A DNA stretch of 64,000 nucleotides from Lunularia cruciata (taxonomy: Eukaryota > Streptophyta > Marchantiopsida > Lunulariales > Lunulariaceae), in assembly GCA_948567375.1 (NCBI GenBank), contig OX419755.1, positions 48,179,001-48,243,000 of the forward strand, given 5' to 3'. The position numbers and the translations under genes are program-made. The notes under the pieces were generated by a model, which was not told where the DNA came from, did no database searches, and saw only the letters and a list, made by a program, of their open reading frames with translations. Shown here one piece after another: positions 26,200 through 38,102 of this stretch (positions are counted from its first letter, which is position 1; each line of letters begins with the position of its first letter).

Positions 26200-28825
26200 A
26201 TGGCGATGATGATGCCACCGCGGTTAAATCCATCAGATGCCGCAAGCGGACCCAAGCAACATCAGACCTGGAGCCCGTATGACAACAATGGCGGGTAAGT
26301 TCTCCTGTTTGGCAGTTTGGAGAGCTTTGTTTTCCACGTTGTGCTGAAAATTTAGGAAGTCTGTGAGGGTTTGCATGGGGATGCGAGATGATGGGTGGAA
26401 AATGGTGAATTTTTAGCCAGTAGTGGGAATTGCACTCGGCGAAGGGGAACCAGAAGTTCCGATCGTAGCATTAGCCGTTTAGCGTGTTGGGGAAGTAATT
26501 GCCGAACGGTCTATGAGTAACTACAGCCGATTGGACGTACGGTAACGTCGACTTTTGAATTTCTGTCTCAGCCTCTCTTGCTCGACTACACTTACTGTAG
26601 TTATTTTTCCTTCAAAATAAAACTTTGAGTGAGAAGAGTGAGTGCCTGGAAGATCCTATCGAGTGCGCGTGTGTGCGGTTTTCATTTCTAATTCTTTCTT
26701 CTTCGACTGCATTGCTCTATTTCACGTCCACGAATGAGTCAGTGCTGAAGACAATGAACTGGGAAAGAATTTTGACTATGTTCGTAATTCTGTATCTCGT
26801 TACCTCGCTGTCCCTAGTTTACCCTGCATGCGAAGTAACCTCTCAACTTGTTTGAAATTATTCCGAAGAGCAGTGCCAGAGTCTGCAAGAATAAGTTCTC
26901 TTGTTGTACCTATGTGGCAGAACTGTTGTTGCTATTGCGGGATCAGACTACTGCGTTATTGCCGCAGACATGAGAATGTCAACAGGGTTCTCCATCCTCA
27001 CTCGCGACTACTCCAAAATATTTAAAATGTAGGTACTACCTAGTCTGCTGTGTAGATATTGCCGGTCGTTCTCATTTGGACAAAGTTATATATTTTTGAG
27101 ACTTTCCAGTTGTTTTGTTGTTGCTTTCAGTTGTTGTTGTCCAGCTCATTACATACCTGGCCACTACGGCTTCTGCTCCTGTTACTCATATATACCTATG
27201 TATACCCGTTCCCAGAACGGCATCTGTTCTCGTACACCTATATACCTATGTATACCTGGCTAGGAAAGCAAGTGGAAGAAGAATAATCACACTACAATGT
27301 AAATTATCCAATGACTTAACAGATCAGATACATGTGCATTGGCTTCATCGGGTTTCCAAGCCGACATCCGCGCCCTCCAAAAGAATTTAGATGCACGACA
27401 TCAGGTATCTCTTTAGGAGGAGCTTGGAATGAGAAAAGTATTGCTTGTAACTGAGGAATGATGATAGTGATTGAATTTTGCCCCTGTCAGGCGCTGCATC
27501 CTCCAGAGCTAGTGGTTCTGGCCTGTCGCTGTTTAGGCTGATAAAGCTTTTATTAATGTGGACAGACATACCAACACCAGCACAACAAGCAGATGAGTTG
27601 TCCAGCAATGGCTCAATTGCTTTCCAACACGCTTTACTACAAGCGTTTCTTCCCATACTATGCCTTTAACGTTCTCGGTGGTCTAGATGATCAAGGTAAA
27701 TTTCATTTCTTCGTGAGGTACCTACTAGCACTTAAAGCCATCTTTGCTGAGCAGGTAGAACTGGATCCAAAGGAAAAGGAATTCGTAACATCACTAGCTG
27801 TTTTCAACAGGAAAAGGATGCGTTTATTCATATGATGCCGTGGGCTCATACGAACGGGTCGGTTATGCCGCACAGGGATCCGGAATGCAGCTTATCATGC
27901 CTGTTCTTGACAACCAGCTAAAGTCTGCCAGCCCTCTTTTGCTTCCGAAACGGGTGAGTACCGTCGTTTTAGTTATCGAGTCTTTGCATTCATTTCCTCT
28001 TGACGCAAATAGACGAGGGGTACTCTAATCTGAGTTTGAGGGAAGGTGAATAGTATTGAGTGGTTGTCCCGAGTGATCATCGTGGTACTTGTCTATGCCC
28101 TTTATCACATGGAACAAAAGCTCAGAAACCATCTTCAATGTGGGGAACGTGGTAATTTCTCATACATTGGGATATGACAACCTGATCGCGTGTTATCGAT
28201 CTTTCAAGATTTGCCTGTGATGACATGTACTGATATATGTTGGACTTGTTCGGCTTTGTTATCAGGAGTCTGCTACCCCCTTGACAGAGGCTGAAGCAGT
28301 TGATTTGGTGAAGGATACTTTTGCATCTGCCTCTGAGCGAGATATCTACACGGTAAAAACTGATGCCCTTTTTGTGTCACATAGATGAGATACTCTGGAT
28401 GTACGGGGTAGGTTGTTTGTATCAGAACGCAGGTCGATTGAACGCTGAACCCTTGTTGAACACGTTGAACGGTTGATTGCTGGATAAGTGTCCTTTTGGT
28501 TTCGTTGAGTTTGGGGGGGGGGGGGGGGGGGGGGGGGAGGGGGAGATACATTGCTTTGCTTCTTAACAAGGGAGTAGGGAAAAGGTAGCGCCCTAGATTT
28601 GTAGACCGGTAGCTCCGCTAATCATCTTCTTTCGGAGCACTTTCAACTAGATGGACAGATGATGTTTCTTTTGTTCTCATTGAAATACGAATCTGATGTT
28701 TCCTCCACGCCTTATGTTTCATGACCCAACTCAACGCTCATGTTTTACAGGGTGATGGCGTTGAGATTCTCATTATCACTGCACAGGGAGTGCGTTCAGA
28801 GCACATGGAGTTGAAGAAGGATTAG
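26200..28825 (+). CDS. PBF1: 20S proteasome subunit beta type-1 (beta-6, PBF1)
   Basis: This is a non-catalytic beta-ring subunit of the 20S proteasome core. Seven exons join in phase: 26200-26294, 26921-27028, 27323-27404, 27566-27695, 27811-27953, 28266-28352, 28751-28825, all with GT/AG borders. They give 239 codons plus stop. Landmarks are 'WSPYDNNGG' and '[20 protein letters not shown]' (exons 1-2), '[19 protein letters not shown]' (exon 3), '[19 protein letters not shown]' (exon 4), '[13 protein letters not shown]' (exon 5), '[19 protein letters not shown]' (exon 6) and a C-terminus 'MELKKD'. It is slightly longer than the angiosperm protein (about 223 residues, from memory) because of an N-terminal extension '[17 protein letters not shown]'. 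The ATG at 26200 is the first in frame; nothing is odd in the domain. Confidence 0.96.
27206..27220. repeat. Short palindromic repeat, copy 1 (PBF1 intron 2)
   Basis: CCGTTC-CCA-GAACGG followed by CATCTGTTCT, bracketed by two copies of TATATACCTATGTATACC. It is one of three copies of the same 15-bp palindrome in the gene island. A partial relative, CGGCTTCTGCTCCTGTTACT, lies at about 27167. Confidence 0.8.
28513..28544. repeat. Poly-G tract in PBF1 intron 6
   Basis: Twenty-five consecutive G, one A, then five G on the coding strand, between exons 6 and 7. Possible G-quadruplex sequence, and also a place where length may be misread in assembly. Confidence 0.95.
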
Positions 28826-29640
28826 GCCATCTCTTGTTTGGAAGTAAACAGCAATGTCTTCTAAGACTTAACTCTTCACTCCCTTAGCCACATCAGGTCA
28901 CCGCTCGTTTTCCAGCCCTATATGGTTCGTTACAACCTCAAGGCACGTCACATAATACGCTGCAGGATAAGCAAAGCATGTGTTGGTTAATCAAGTTCAA
29001 CGTTATGTGCTTGGTGCTTTTAGACTCCACCACAGCTCTCTTATAAGGCCACTGAACTGCACCTCCCACAACAGGGTCTTCCAAAATTCAAGTGAAAAGC
29101 AGCCAGACCTTTACACCGGCACATAATGGTCCCGAATGTACATTTTGGTCAATTTGATTGTCTAGCGTACAACTCCGCCAGATTCTGGGGAGATGTGCCA
29201 TGATTGGGTATTTCGTAAATGGTGGCACTACTTCAGTGAGGACTCTTTTCGGTCTTGCTCACGGATTTCGGATGTCAAGAAGGTCCACTAACCACTTGTG
29301 GCTGATGTAAAAGGAAATGCCCGAATTGTCTCTCGCATTCTTGTAACCAAAACAGTAGACATTTACTCTTTCTTGCCTCAAGCGGGTTTTTGATGATACT
29401 CCTGGATCAAGTGTACTCCATGCGAAGAATTCTGAATGAAACTTTGAAGCACCGCCGCAGCTTCCGCAATTGCACCATTCTGTCGCCATGAGAGGACGTC
29501 CCCAGCACTCGTCTTGTTTCCATGGTCATCTGGCAGAACCTGAGGTTTGTTGGATGAAAGTCAGACGGATCTTCGGGGCCATACCCTGTCAAGCAGCGTA
29601 GTGTGATTAAGAAGTGTCCTCACAATCCCTAAAAGCTCCC
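28826..29640. other. PBF1 3' flank
   Basis: Downstream of the proteasome gene. No conserved gene is recognised. A minus-strand stretch at about 29398-29555 could be a terminal exon (open for about 54 codons, ends 'LIQEYHQKPA'), but nothing supports it beyond the open frame and a possible acceptor. Confidence 0.4.
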
Positions 29641-29646
29641 GAAATT

Positions 29647-29926
29647 ATGCGGCTTTCGATAACGTTACCAAGGCTTTCTCTCCGAGCTAAACCTCTAGGC
29701 AGTACAGCGAGACTGAGTTCCAATGTGGGATTGGCACCCTGGACTGGAAGTATGATGCTTGGAAGGTAACTCTATGCCTTGCACACATGCTTGCATTTTT
29801 TCTACTAGTGGACTTTTGATGAGCTACCTCAATTGCTGTTGCATTGCCTTCCACGTAAGAGCAATGAGACTACCCTCGTCTACACCGCAGGAAGCAGTCG
29901 AAGAAAGCTCTATCAAAACCCTGTGA
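29647..29926 (+). CDS. Possible small two-exon gene with N-terminal targeting-like peptide
   Basis: Exon 29647-29765 and exon 29809-29926 join in phase through a 43-bp intron (GTAACT...TTTTTTCTACTAG) to give 78 residues. The start 'MRLSITLPRLSLRAKPLGST' is rich in Arg, Leu and Ser and lacks acidic residues, as in mitochondrial or plastid targeting peptides. A hydrophobic stretch 'GLLMSYLNCCCIAFHV' follows, then an acidic tail. I do not recognise the family. The intron is unusually short and no homologue is known to me, so this could be chance. Confidence 0.3.
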
Positions 29927-31271
29927 GCGAGATCAGTCCGTCCGTGAACGTGAAGTCCGTCGGTCTGTTCTTCCGTGCGTCCGTTGATTGGAGTTCTGCT
30001 TTTGAGATAGTCCCAGCAGTACAATTCAATAGTCTGTGAGACAGTAACATGGTAAGAATTTTTGGCTCTGGGTTCTTACATTTCGGTTTTGATGGATCTT
30101 AACTCACATGGTTGCCTTGCAATTGACGAAACATTGAACATCCCGAATGTAGTATATTATATAGTTGTCATATAACATCGATCTTTGGAGACTATCCTTC
30201 AAAGACCAGTTGAATGTTTCACTCCCAGCAAAATACTCGTCTTAATATAATTAAACAATTCTGATGACATATGATCTCCTAAATAAGACGTCGGTCTTGT
30301 CTTAATGGATCAATATCTCTTCAATAGGATGCTGGTTTTTGGAACTAGTATTCGTCGGATAATCATTTGATGTTAAATGACACTTAAGATTAGTACAGAG
30401 CAAACGAATTCCTGTGAGCTATACACAACAATAGAGACCAAGATGGATTTACAAACAAACCTTTCGGGGAAGAGTTTTGGCCAGCTTGTGCCATCCTTCA
30501 TCCAGTCAACTCAATTCAATATGGATAATTTGCTCGGGATTAATTCTAATTTAGTCTTAATAGCTTCATGTTTAACATATACCGCGAGACTGGGACGATG
30601 GGAGCTATGAGCTGGATAAGTTACTATCTAGTCCAATTAATAATTGCCGACATAACCTCATGAGAGAGCTCGTTTGCATATTATAAGTTATAACTATCAA
30701 TATTTAAGTCGACAGTGACCTGGCTAGCGGAGAAAGGATGGACTACTGAAATATGTCGGCACTGGACTTTCCCTATAGTTAGTGAAAGAAACCCACCTTT
30801 AATACCTTCTGAGTACTTTCTAAACCCTCTTAATAAATGTCAATAAAACTTCAGATTATCAAGACGTGCGATTCCTTTCCCCGGACAAGACAGGATACAC
30901 AGAAGTCTTTTCAGCAAGAGTTTCACAGTGGACGACAGGTAGCCGGAGCCATAGCTCGGGAACTGCCGGGAAAGCTCCCTGTGACCGGAAGGCTTGGCGT
31001 CAGCAGAAACGGGTAATAAGGTGCAGCAATTCTCAATCCCGCAAAGCCTGGATTTTCACGATATACTCGCATCTCCACCGGGAAGAAGTTTGTCGATCCC
31101 CGCGAAATGTCGACCGGGAGGCGCAGCGCCTGTCCGCCTACGCTATCGTTCCATCCACCAAGGAAGGAAGGAAGGAATTCGAAGGTCAGCTTCATATCGA
31201 GCGAGAGACCACGTCAAGAGATTGAAAATTGAAAGCTGAAGAAGGGGTTGAGGGAGAGTGAGGATTGCACC
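29927..31271. other. Intergenic region and CLPP4 promoter/5' leader
   Basis: No gene recognised up to about 30840. The GC-rich portion just upstream of CLPP4 (about 30950-31271) probably holds its promoter and 5' leader; frames there lack convincing starts or domains. Confidence 0.45.
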
Positions 31272-33104
31272 ATGGCAGCAGCTATGGCGACGACCCACGC
31301 TCTGGCTGGAGGAGCTGGATGCGCGACTTCTTGTCTTTCGAGAAAAGTTGAAGGTTTGGGGACGTCTTGTAGATTGTTGAGGTTGCAGCACAACAGGATA
31401 GCGAGCACCAATGGGTTCAGGAGTTTGGGGATTCAAAGTCGTCTAAATAATAGGGAGTCGGTCGCGTCGAGCTCGTCGTCGTCGGCATTCGGGGATGTGA
31501 TGGTCGATGCCGTCGGTGGGATTATGGCAGGAGGCGCCATGGCCACGCAGGCGCCCGCCATGGCGAGATCAGCAGAAGCTGATGTCATGGGGTTGCTGCT
31601 GAGGCAACGGATTGTTTTCCTCGGGCATCAGATGGATGATTTCGTTGCCGATGCTATTGTCAGCCAGCTGCTACTTTTGGACGCTGTCGATTCTACCAAG
31701 GATATCCGCCTGTTCGTGAATTGTCCAGGTGGCTCTATTAGGTATTGTTTTCTCGTGCCAGACTGAGTGAATACATAGGAGCTTGAATTTGTGTGGAGGG
31801 GAGACTTTGCTTGCATGAAAGGTAGGGGTTTTTGCCGATTCTTAAGTTTCTTTCTCTTTTTAACCCTTTTTTTCCTGACAAAGGTCATGCAGACTTCAGT
31901 CTTGCCCAGATGGTGTGTCGAAGTCCTCTCGTCAGCTGTTTCGTTTCCGAATTGCGAATTATATGTAGAGATTCTCTAAGGTCTTGTAAAGCTGGTCAGA
32001 ATTGGTCGCTTGAAGGAATTTCTAAGATTTCACAGTAATAAGAAGGCGGTAAATTCTGTGCATTATATCTGAGGCAATTTGTGTACTTGACGGTCTATTC
32101 CGAACCCGGAATTCACGACTATACCATGAGTGTCAGAGTTATGTCCTATCCAGCCAGTCAGTTCGACCTCCCGTGTGTACAGTGTTGCTATCCACTCCAG
32201 CCTACATTTTAATTTTCATCGTTCATGCACTGCTTACTGGTGGTCAATTACGTAATGTTTTATATTTCTCGCATTCGTTTGAATATCTGTTATCGATTCC
32301 AAGTTGTTTACTAGTCCTTTAGATATATGTTATTCTCAATTTGTTGCAATTATACCTTTGCATCAGGTTACATTCGATGCATTCTACTTTATGTGTTTAT
32401 CCCTATTCTAGCATTGTGCATAAAGTACATCTTGGTTACCCATCATTTGCATTTAATGAGTACTGGATCACCCGTTCCTAGAACGGCTTCTGCTCTTATC
32501 TACCTATATCCAGCCAGTCAGTTCACAGAATTTTTGTAATAGGTTGTGCATACCATTACACAACACGTCGGAGAAATTATCTTATACGAAAACTGGAGCT
32601 GACAGTCTTTTGTTTTGCAGCGCTGCTATGGCCATCTACGATTCTATTCAGCTGTGTAGGGCCAATGTTTCCACCATCGTGTTTGGTCTTGCAGCCTCAA
32701 CGGCTGCAATTGTTGTAGCTGGGGGCTCCAAGGGTAAGCGGTTTGCCATGCCGAACGCACGTATTATGATGCACCAACCTTTGGGAGGTGCCAGTGGTCA
32801 AGCCATAGACGTAGAGATTCAAGCTAAGGAAATTATGTATCACAAGACCAATGTTACGAGGATCATATCCGAGATTACAGGAAGATCCACTGACCAAGTT
32901 GGGAAGGACATCGACAGAGACAGGTACATGTCTCCAGTCGAGGCAATGGAGTATGGCTTAATAGATGGGGTTATCGACCAAGATACTATCATGCCTCTGG
33001 CCCCCAACGTTGAGCGGGTGAAGAGTAGGTCAGAGAATCTCGCGGCAATGGAAGATCCCCGCAAATTCTTAAACCCTGAGATCCCTGATGACGAGATATA
33101 TTAG
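31272..33104 (+). CDS. CLPP4: Plastid ATP-dependent Clp protease proteolytic subunit ClpP4
   Basis: A nuclear-encoded subunit of the plastid Clp protease core, which degrades stromal proteins handed over by ClpC/ClpD chaperones. Two exons, 31272-31741 and 32621-33104, join in phase 2 (GT/AG; intron 879 bp) to give 317 residues. The start at 31272 has strong context (CACCATGG) and opens a Ser/Ala-rich transit peptide. The ClpP fold runs from about residue 105 ('DVMGLLLRQRIVFLG'). All three catalytic residues are present with standard spacing: Ser183 in 'GLAASTAA', His208 in 'MMHQP', Asp257 in 'DRDRYMS'. The C-terminus 'EIPDDEIY' matches plant ClpP4 rather than ClpP3, ClpP5 or ClpP6. AATAAA lies near 33755. 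It is tail to tail with the YidD-like gene. Confidence 0.95.
32472..32486. repeat. Short palindromic repeat, copy 2 (CLPP4 intron)
   Basis: CCGTTC-CTA-GAACGG followed by CTTCTGCTCT, then ATCCAGCCAGTCAGTTC, which itself also occurs at about 32148 in the same intron. Confidence 0.8.
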
Positions 33105-34158
33105 AAGGGAAGCTGTACATTTTTAATTCTAGTGAAAGTCACTTTATCAACAGAATTGTGTCCCTTAATTCTAAGAACTACAGGGGGACAGAAATTTTTT
33201 TTCGCTTATGATGGTGTGGAACATTTACGATCTTGAGCAAGCACCGGGTTACCGAACTTCAATAGTCCTTCTCTTGGTTTCTTAGTCTGCAGTGCATCTG
33301 AGCGGATTTAATCTTAAACTCGCGGAGATGAGGCTTGCAGGTGGAGTCATCCTTGATCCTCCTTCACTGCTTGGTTTCGTGCTTTTTGCTACTGCCGCAC
33401 TGTGGTTGCTTCCCTCAAATGCTTGCTTTACTCTCAAGATTTGGAACTCAAAATATGGCTTGAGAGGGAAATTGATCGGCAGCAAATTCTCCCACTCTCG
33501 TGTGTGCTTTCATCGACCACAACTTCTCCTTCAACGTTGTTTTTGGCCTTGTGAGAATGAAATAGCCTTTACATGTGGATTGTTATCTTAATTCTCAGGT
33601 CGACGGGACACGATGTGGCACGTCCCGATTGCAGGGGTTGAACTGTAATTGTTAGGTGTTGCTGCCTAATTTCTAGGAGCCTGAGAGCGTCCCCAGGATG
33701 AAGTCGCTGTAATTTGCACGAATGACAACGTTCTGCTAGTACCTCAAGCTTCCTAATAAATCAGACCCTCTTAATTCAGATTCTGACATCCTAACGTTGT
33801 AGTGCTAGCTCCTCCCTCCACAGCTTTCCGTCTTGACTTTAAGATAGAAAGATTCCGCTATCTTCAAATATAAGCGAAGGGTGATGCATAATTTATTTAC
33901 AATACATTGGTTGCATTTCTTCTTCACTGCATATGCATGCGTCAAGTCCGGTCCTAAGTAGGTTCTATGGCACCCGTTCCATGAACGGCTTCTGCTTCCA
34001 TTACTCCGCTACATTCGTTGCTGTTCCTGTGTTATACCCACCACCTCATCTTCCGACCAACTAAACAAGCCTGATTAAAGGCACTTCCTATATGCCATCC
34101 TGTTCCAGGCAGTAAATGTAAGCATCAGTAAAACTAGGTCAATTCCGTTCGCAACCCC
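33105..34158. other. Convergent intergenic region between CLPP4 and YidD-like gene
   Basis: 3' untranslated sequences of both genes are expected here. No further gene seen. Confidence 0.5.
33974..33988. repeat. Short palindromic repeat, copy 3
   Basis: CCGTTC-CAT-GAACGG followed by CTTCTGCTTCCATTACTCC, matching the other two copies both in the palindrome and in its right flank. Confidence 0.8.
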
Positions 34159-36066
34159 TCAAACTTGAGGAGGCCTCTCTTCTCCGAACCATCTTGGAGG
34201 GTCGAAACCGGAGGAACCTGGGTGAGAGACAGGACGCTTCAAACTCAGATCGTGGAAACTATGGCAAATGCTGGTAATTAAAATTGTGAGTCCAGGAAAA
34301 TGTTATCCATTACACGAATGCAACATATCTCATTGGAAAGTATAGCCAAAAGCGAAGTCGTGAAAGTGAACGGTGTCTTCTGCGAGTCTAAAAAAGTGCA
34401 GTTGGTTTATGAGGCCTATGAAAACATCAACACTCATTCGATCACCCAGGCCGGGTTGAAAAGCTCACCTAAGGGATTGCAGCGTGCAAGTCGCAAGGCA
34501 GTCAGTATAGAACCCTTGGCGAAACCATACTTCTTATATGCTTCCATAGCAAACTCGCTACAAGTTGGCACATAACGGCAACTCGCTGGAATCAACGGTG
34601 ATATCTCCCCTGCAGTCCCGATTCGAACCATCAATCTTGGAACTTCACAGATCCATGATGACAAATATCCTCACACACTGTGATAGACAACATCTTCTCA
34701 CACCGGACTTCTGATAACTTTCTCTTGATAAAGCAGCTTGTGCAGGTTGAGAGATCGATAAAAGGGTAATAACATACTTTTGTAGAACCGCAAAAATACT
34801 AAGGCTAATCGAACTCCAAGGTTTTCATCTTTTTTGTCTTCCGCAACCAAATCTGGAGAACAGAAAAAACATTCAAAAGAAGTCGTCAATTTAAACCAGA
34901 CACACTCAGGAGTAGAAAATAAGCAGATGAAGAAACTATCTTGTGTCCATCTCCATTTCTGTCTGGTCACCATCTCACGTTCATACCTGCATCCTTTGTT
35001 TCGTTCTGATCACTCGATGAACAACGACAAATATGTTGAAAAGTTCTTCTTTGCTGTATGGAGCAGAAAACAAGAGCCTGCTACAGCAAAAAGAACCCAT
35101 ATCACCATCAGCTTGGCATAACATATCCAGTTATAACACAATCCTTCAAACTCTACATGAATTTGAATACCATACAACCAAAATATATTGCAAAGCCCGA
35201 GGTCATACCAGTCTTGCTTCGTGAGGAAGTCGTCCTACGCCCCCTCGTTTGACAATTGGTTGTGGTGAAATTTGGGCATTCTCCTCTGAATCTTCCCTAT
35301 CAGAATGGTGTGGAGACTCCTGCCCACCATGAGCACCTTCAAAACTTTGAAAGGCCTTAGAGCTGCCCCTTACGCGTCTTGTACGTCTTTGCCGCTCAAT
35401 GCTGGCTTTGCTCCAATTTAATCTAGACGTAAGATTGCACCCTGCCAGCAATACCAGCTCACACAATATATGAGGATGTCCCTGCAGAGGAAACAAGGTC
35501 AGCTCAAATTTCACATAAATTGAAATTCTGCTCAAATTCCTACAGATATGATTCACATAAATCACAGTTTCCAGTTAAACATGGAGAATTCTCCAACTCT
35601 GGATCTTATGAATATTTTCCTCCATGGCAAACTTCCTCATCCGCCAAATTCTCAAAAGCTAGCTCCAATTCAGAACAGCAAACTTCTCAAAAACTAGCTT
35701 GCAGCTAACTTTGTCCAACGATTGGACTCCATCAGCTTTTCCGGAAACTCTAGGGTATGGTGAGGACCTAGTGAGGCATCCAAAGAAAAGTCTGACAAAT
35801 TTCCATACGTTTTCTGCTTGACCGTAGATGCTAATCCTTCCTGACTAATCTTCAGTGCCAGCACATTTCTTGGCAAAGAAGAGTCCCATGATCCCGATAA
35901 TCTGTACGAGGACGATTGCAAAACTCCATGACTTTGCAACTGCTAAATTACGGTCTTAAGATTGCTCACGCGACATACCTGCAACGCTTCGGTGAGATTC
36001 CAGAAAACTTGAATGCCGAAATTTGATGCTTCTCACGCTACAGTGTAGAGAAGCCATAACAGCCAT
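34159..36066 (-). CDS. YidD-like (UPF0161) protein, probably plastid-targeted
   Basis: YidD is the small membrane-associated factor linked to YidC-type insertion of membrane proteins; plants carry a plastid-targeted form. Six minus-strand exons join in phase: 36066-35979, 35441-35209, 35053-34987, 34852-34778, 34609-34469, 34217-34159, all GT/AG, giving 220 residues. The start 'MAVMASLHCSVRSIKFRHSS' is a good transit peptide. Exon 2 encodes a basic then acidic linker. The domain begins 'NLGVRLALVFLRFYKREISP' and continues with 'SCRYVPTCSEFAMEAYKKYG', 'LARCNPLG' and 'SGFDPPRWFGE', covering the conserved Cys-containing core. The domain exons are certain; exons 1 and 2 rest on phase and splice sites. 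A 91-codon alternative for exon 2 does not fit the phase of exon 1. Confidence 0.92.
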
Positions 36067-36921
36067 AACTGTGAAATCATGTCGCGGCAACTACGATTCG
36101 ATTTCGTGGCTTTCACCACCTTTTCGAAGGTAAGGAGTCTGATGTTTAAGCCCTGGCTCCATTGGGCCGCAGTCAAACCACGTCAGGAGCGGCCACTACC
36201 ACGTCAGAACTGGTGTCTATTGTACAGTAAATCCGGTCATTACACGATTAACAACTCCGAAGACAATAACCACGTGAATCGATTTGGCGTGATATCCACA
36301 TATTAAAATTGGTTTATTATGAATAAATTTGACAACCTGAAATTATTATAAAAAACCCAAAATGATGCATTTCAATTCACCTTAATATTCATCGGTTCAT
36401 ATTGAAATGTGAAATGACTTTTTATAACAAATATATTGACCCAAAAATTAATTGACAAGCAATATAATACTTCATGAATCTTAAGAATGGAAATGAATTG
36501 ACCCATAATAAAAACTCACCTTATAGATCTAAGTGAATTATCTTTTTTGAATAGTGGATTCAACCAAGGATTTTGCTTAAAACTGAATTAATAATTGAGT
36601 CTTAAATATATATTTCACTTTAATATAATTAATTTTCTTTAAGCATGAGTTTTTCTCTATGCCAATAACCTCTAATGAGTTTTGCGTACATGATAACTAA
36701 ATAAATAAAAAATAAAAAATCTACATGCAATTTTTTCTTCAAAAAAGTATTTTAAAAAGTAAATTAAAATTAAAATTAAATTATATATTGTACCATATGG
36801 ATGTGTCCCACCCGCCGCTGGTGGACCCACAAGTGGGAGAAACACTTTTCACATGTTCTCTCTATAGAAATCGGAAACCCAACTCACCTTTTTTGTCATC
36901 TACCTCATCCGTCCTCTTGTA
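36067..36921. other. YidD-like 5' flank passing into AT-rich DNA
   Basis: The first roughly 230 bp upstream of the YidD-like start is balanced in composition and probably holds its promoter. From about 36300 the sequence is AT-rich with no gene. Confidence 0.5.
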
Positions 36922-37025
36922 ACAACGGAAAGCTAGAGAGCCTATAAGAGGCATACACTCGCATGAAATGGCTGATTAATTTCACTTATAGAGTTATTAG
37001 GCCCAAGCAGTTCAATTTTGGTATG
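36922..37025 (+). mobile_element. Family-1 copy C, left fragment (gag)
   Basis: About 100 bp matching copy A 40225-40328 (from CAACAGAAGGCTAGAGAG to CAGTTTTGGTATG). It ends at exactly the gag position where homology resumes at about 47657, so copy A is inserted here. The left limit at 36922 is abrupt. Confidence 0.8.
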
Positions 37026-37476
37026 TGTCACGCCATTTGTAGTGCCGCGTCTAGATGCTCAAACATTAGAGTTTCAGTGATAGTAGTTAGAGTTATTTTA
37101 GCAGTATCTCAGAGACTACTTTCCGACGGTCAAATTTGGTGTTTGAGGTACTGACTTCACGGTGGAGCCCACCGTCACTTTGCATCGTTCGCACCGTCGA
37201 GTGTGCCATCAACTGGACCGTTAGGGTTTCAGTGCTAGCTCGAGTCCAGGGGGTATAGTTTCAAAGTGAGCTCCAGAGAGCTCACTTCTTTGATGTTGAG
37301 CCTTCGAGTTCCTGGCTATGGTGGACAGAGGCCGGCGAGCGTCACCTGGATTCTCTATGCTTGAGTGGGTGTGGCTTGATTGTAATCAATGCCTAGTTGT
37401 TGGCAGTTTATAGAGTGACAGATCAAGTACTGAGTTGAGTTGAGTTGAGTTGAGAGTGGTAAGCAATCTGATTACA
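37026..37476 (+). repeat. Copy A 5' LTR
   Basis: It starts TGTCACGCCATTTGTAG and runs to CTGATTACA. 37026-37474 pairs with 47102-47550. It includes a short GAGTT tandem run (about 37434-37456) that differs in length between the two LTRs. Unlike the 3' side, no R unit follows it. Confidence 0.8.
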
Positions 37477-38102
37477 TCACAAAAGTGAAGTCAGGGAGAA
37501 ATCGGGTGCAGGAACTGTGAGTGTTGGTGGTATCTCCAAGCTCGGTGGATCGTTGGTAGCTCGATTCAAGTTCAGTGTTTCCCTAGTGTGTAGCAATTCA
37601 ATCGATTGATGCAGATTTGGCAGTTAGGCAGACGGTGTGCGGAAGCGCAGGCCAAATTTTGAGCAGAGAAGGAGCAAATTTCGAGCAGTGTTGTGATTTT
37701 GAGCTCAGGGGTGAAGGCAGGACCAATTTGCTGCGAGTTGGGCTCAGAAAGTCAAATTGAAGGTGGAGTTGGGAAGCTTTTCTCATGAAATTGTGATTTG
37801 GAAAAACCCGTTTTGTCAATTTGGCTCGAGTGGAAAGTTAGCGGGGGATTTGGCGGACAACCATCTTTAGGGTTTACGTCAGATTTACGTCAGATTTACA
37901 TCAGATTTGGAGGAGTTTTTGCTGTTTGGCCAGATTTGGAAGAGTTTTGCTAGTTTGGAGGAGTTTTGCAGATTTGGAGAAGTTTCACCAATTTTGGAGG
38001 AGGTTCGAAGTGGCAACAAGAAAGGCCTCATTTGGCTGAATTTCGGCGTTTCGAGGCTTTGAGGCATAGGGCTATGGGCTACGAAGGCCTAGAAGGGCCA
38101 AC

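Noticed and set aside
28273-28569. Proline-rich minus-strand frame in PBF1
   Set aside because: It is the poly-G tract read on the other strand, overlapping exon 6 of PBF1.
29398-29555. Minus-strand open stretch ending LIQEYHQKPA as a gene end
   Set aside because: Open for only about 54 codons, no recognised homology and no upstream exons found.
30866-31240. Overlapping frames upstream of CLPP4
   Set aside because: GC-rich leader/promoter sequence of CLPP4; the frames lack plausible starts and domains.
34600-34640. GGTTCGAATC on the minus strand as a tRNA T-loop
   Set aside because: It lies in intron 4 of the YidD-like gene, next to the exon 5 acceptor, and has no matching acceptor stem or A box.
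35694-35939. Open frame of 81 codons as an exon of the YidD-like gene
   Set aside because: It has no acceptor compatible with the phase of exon 1 and is not needed; exons 1 and 2 join cleanly without it.
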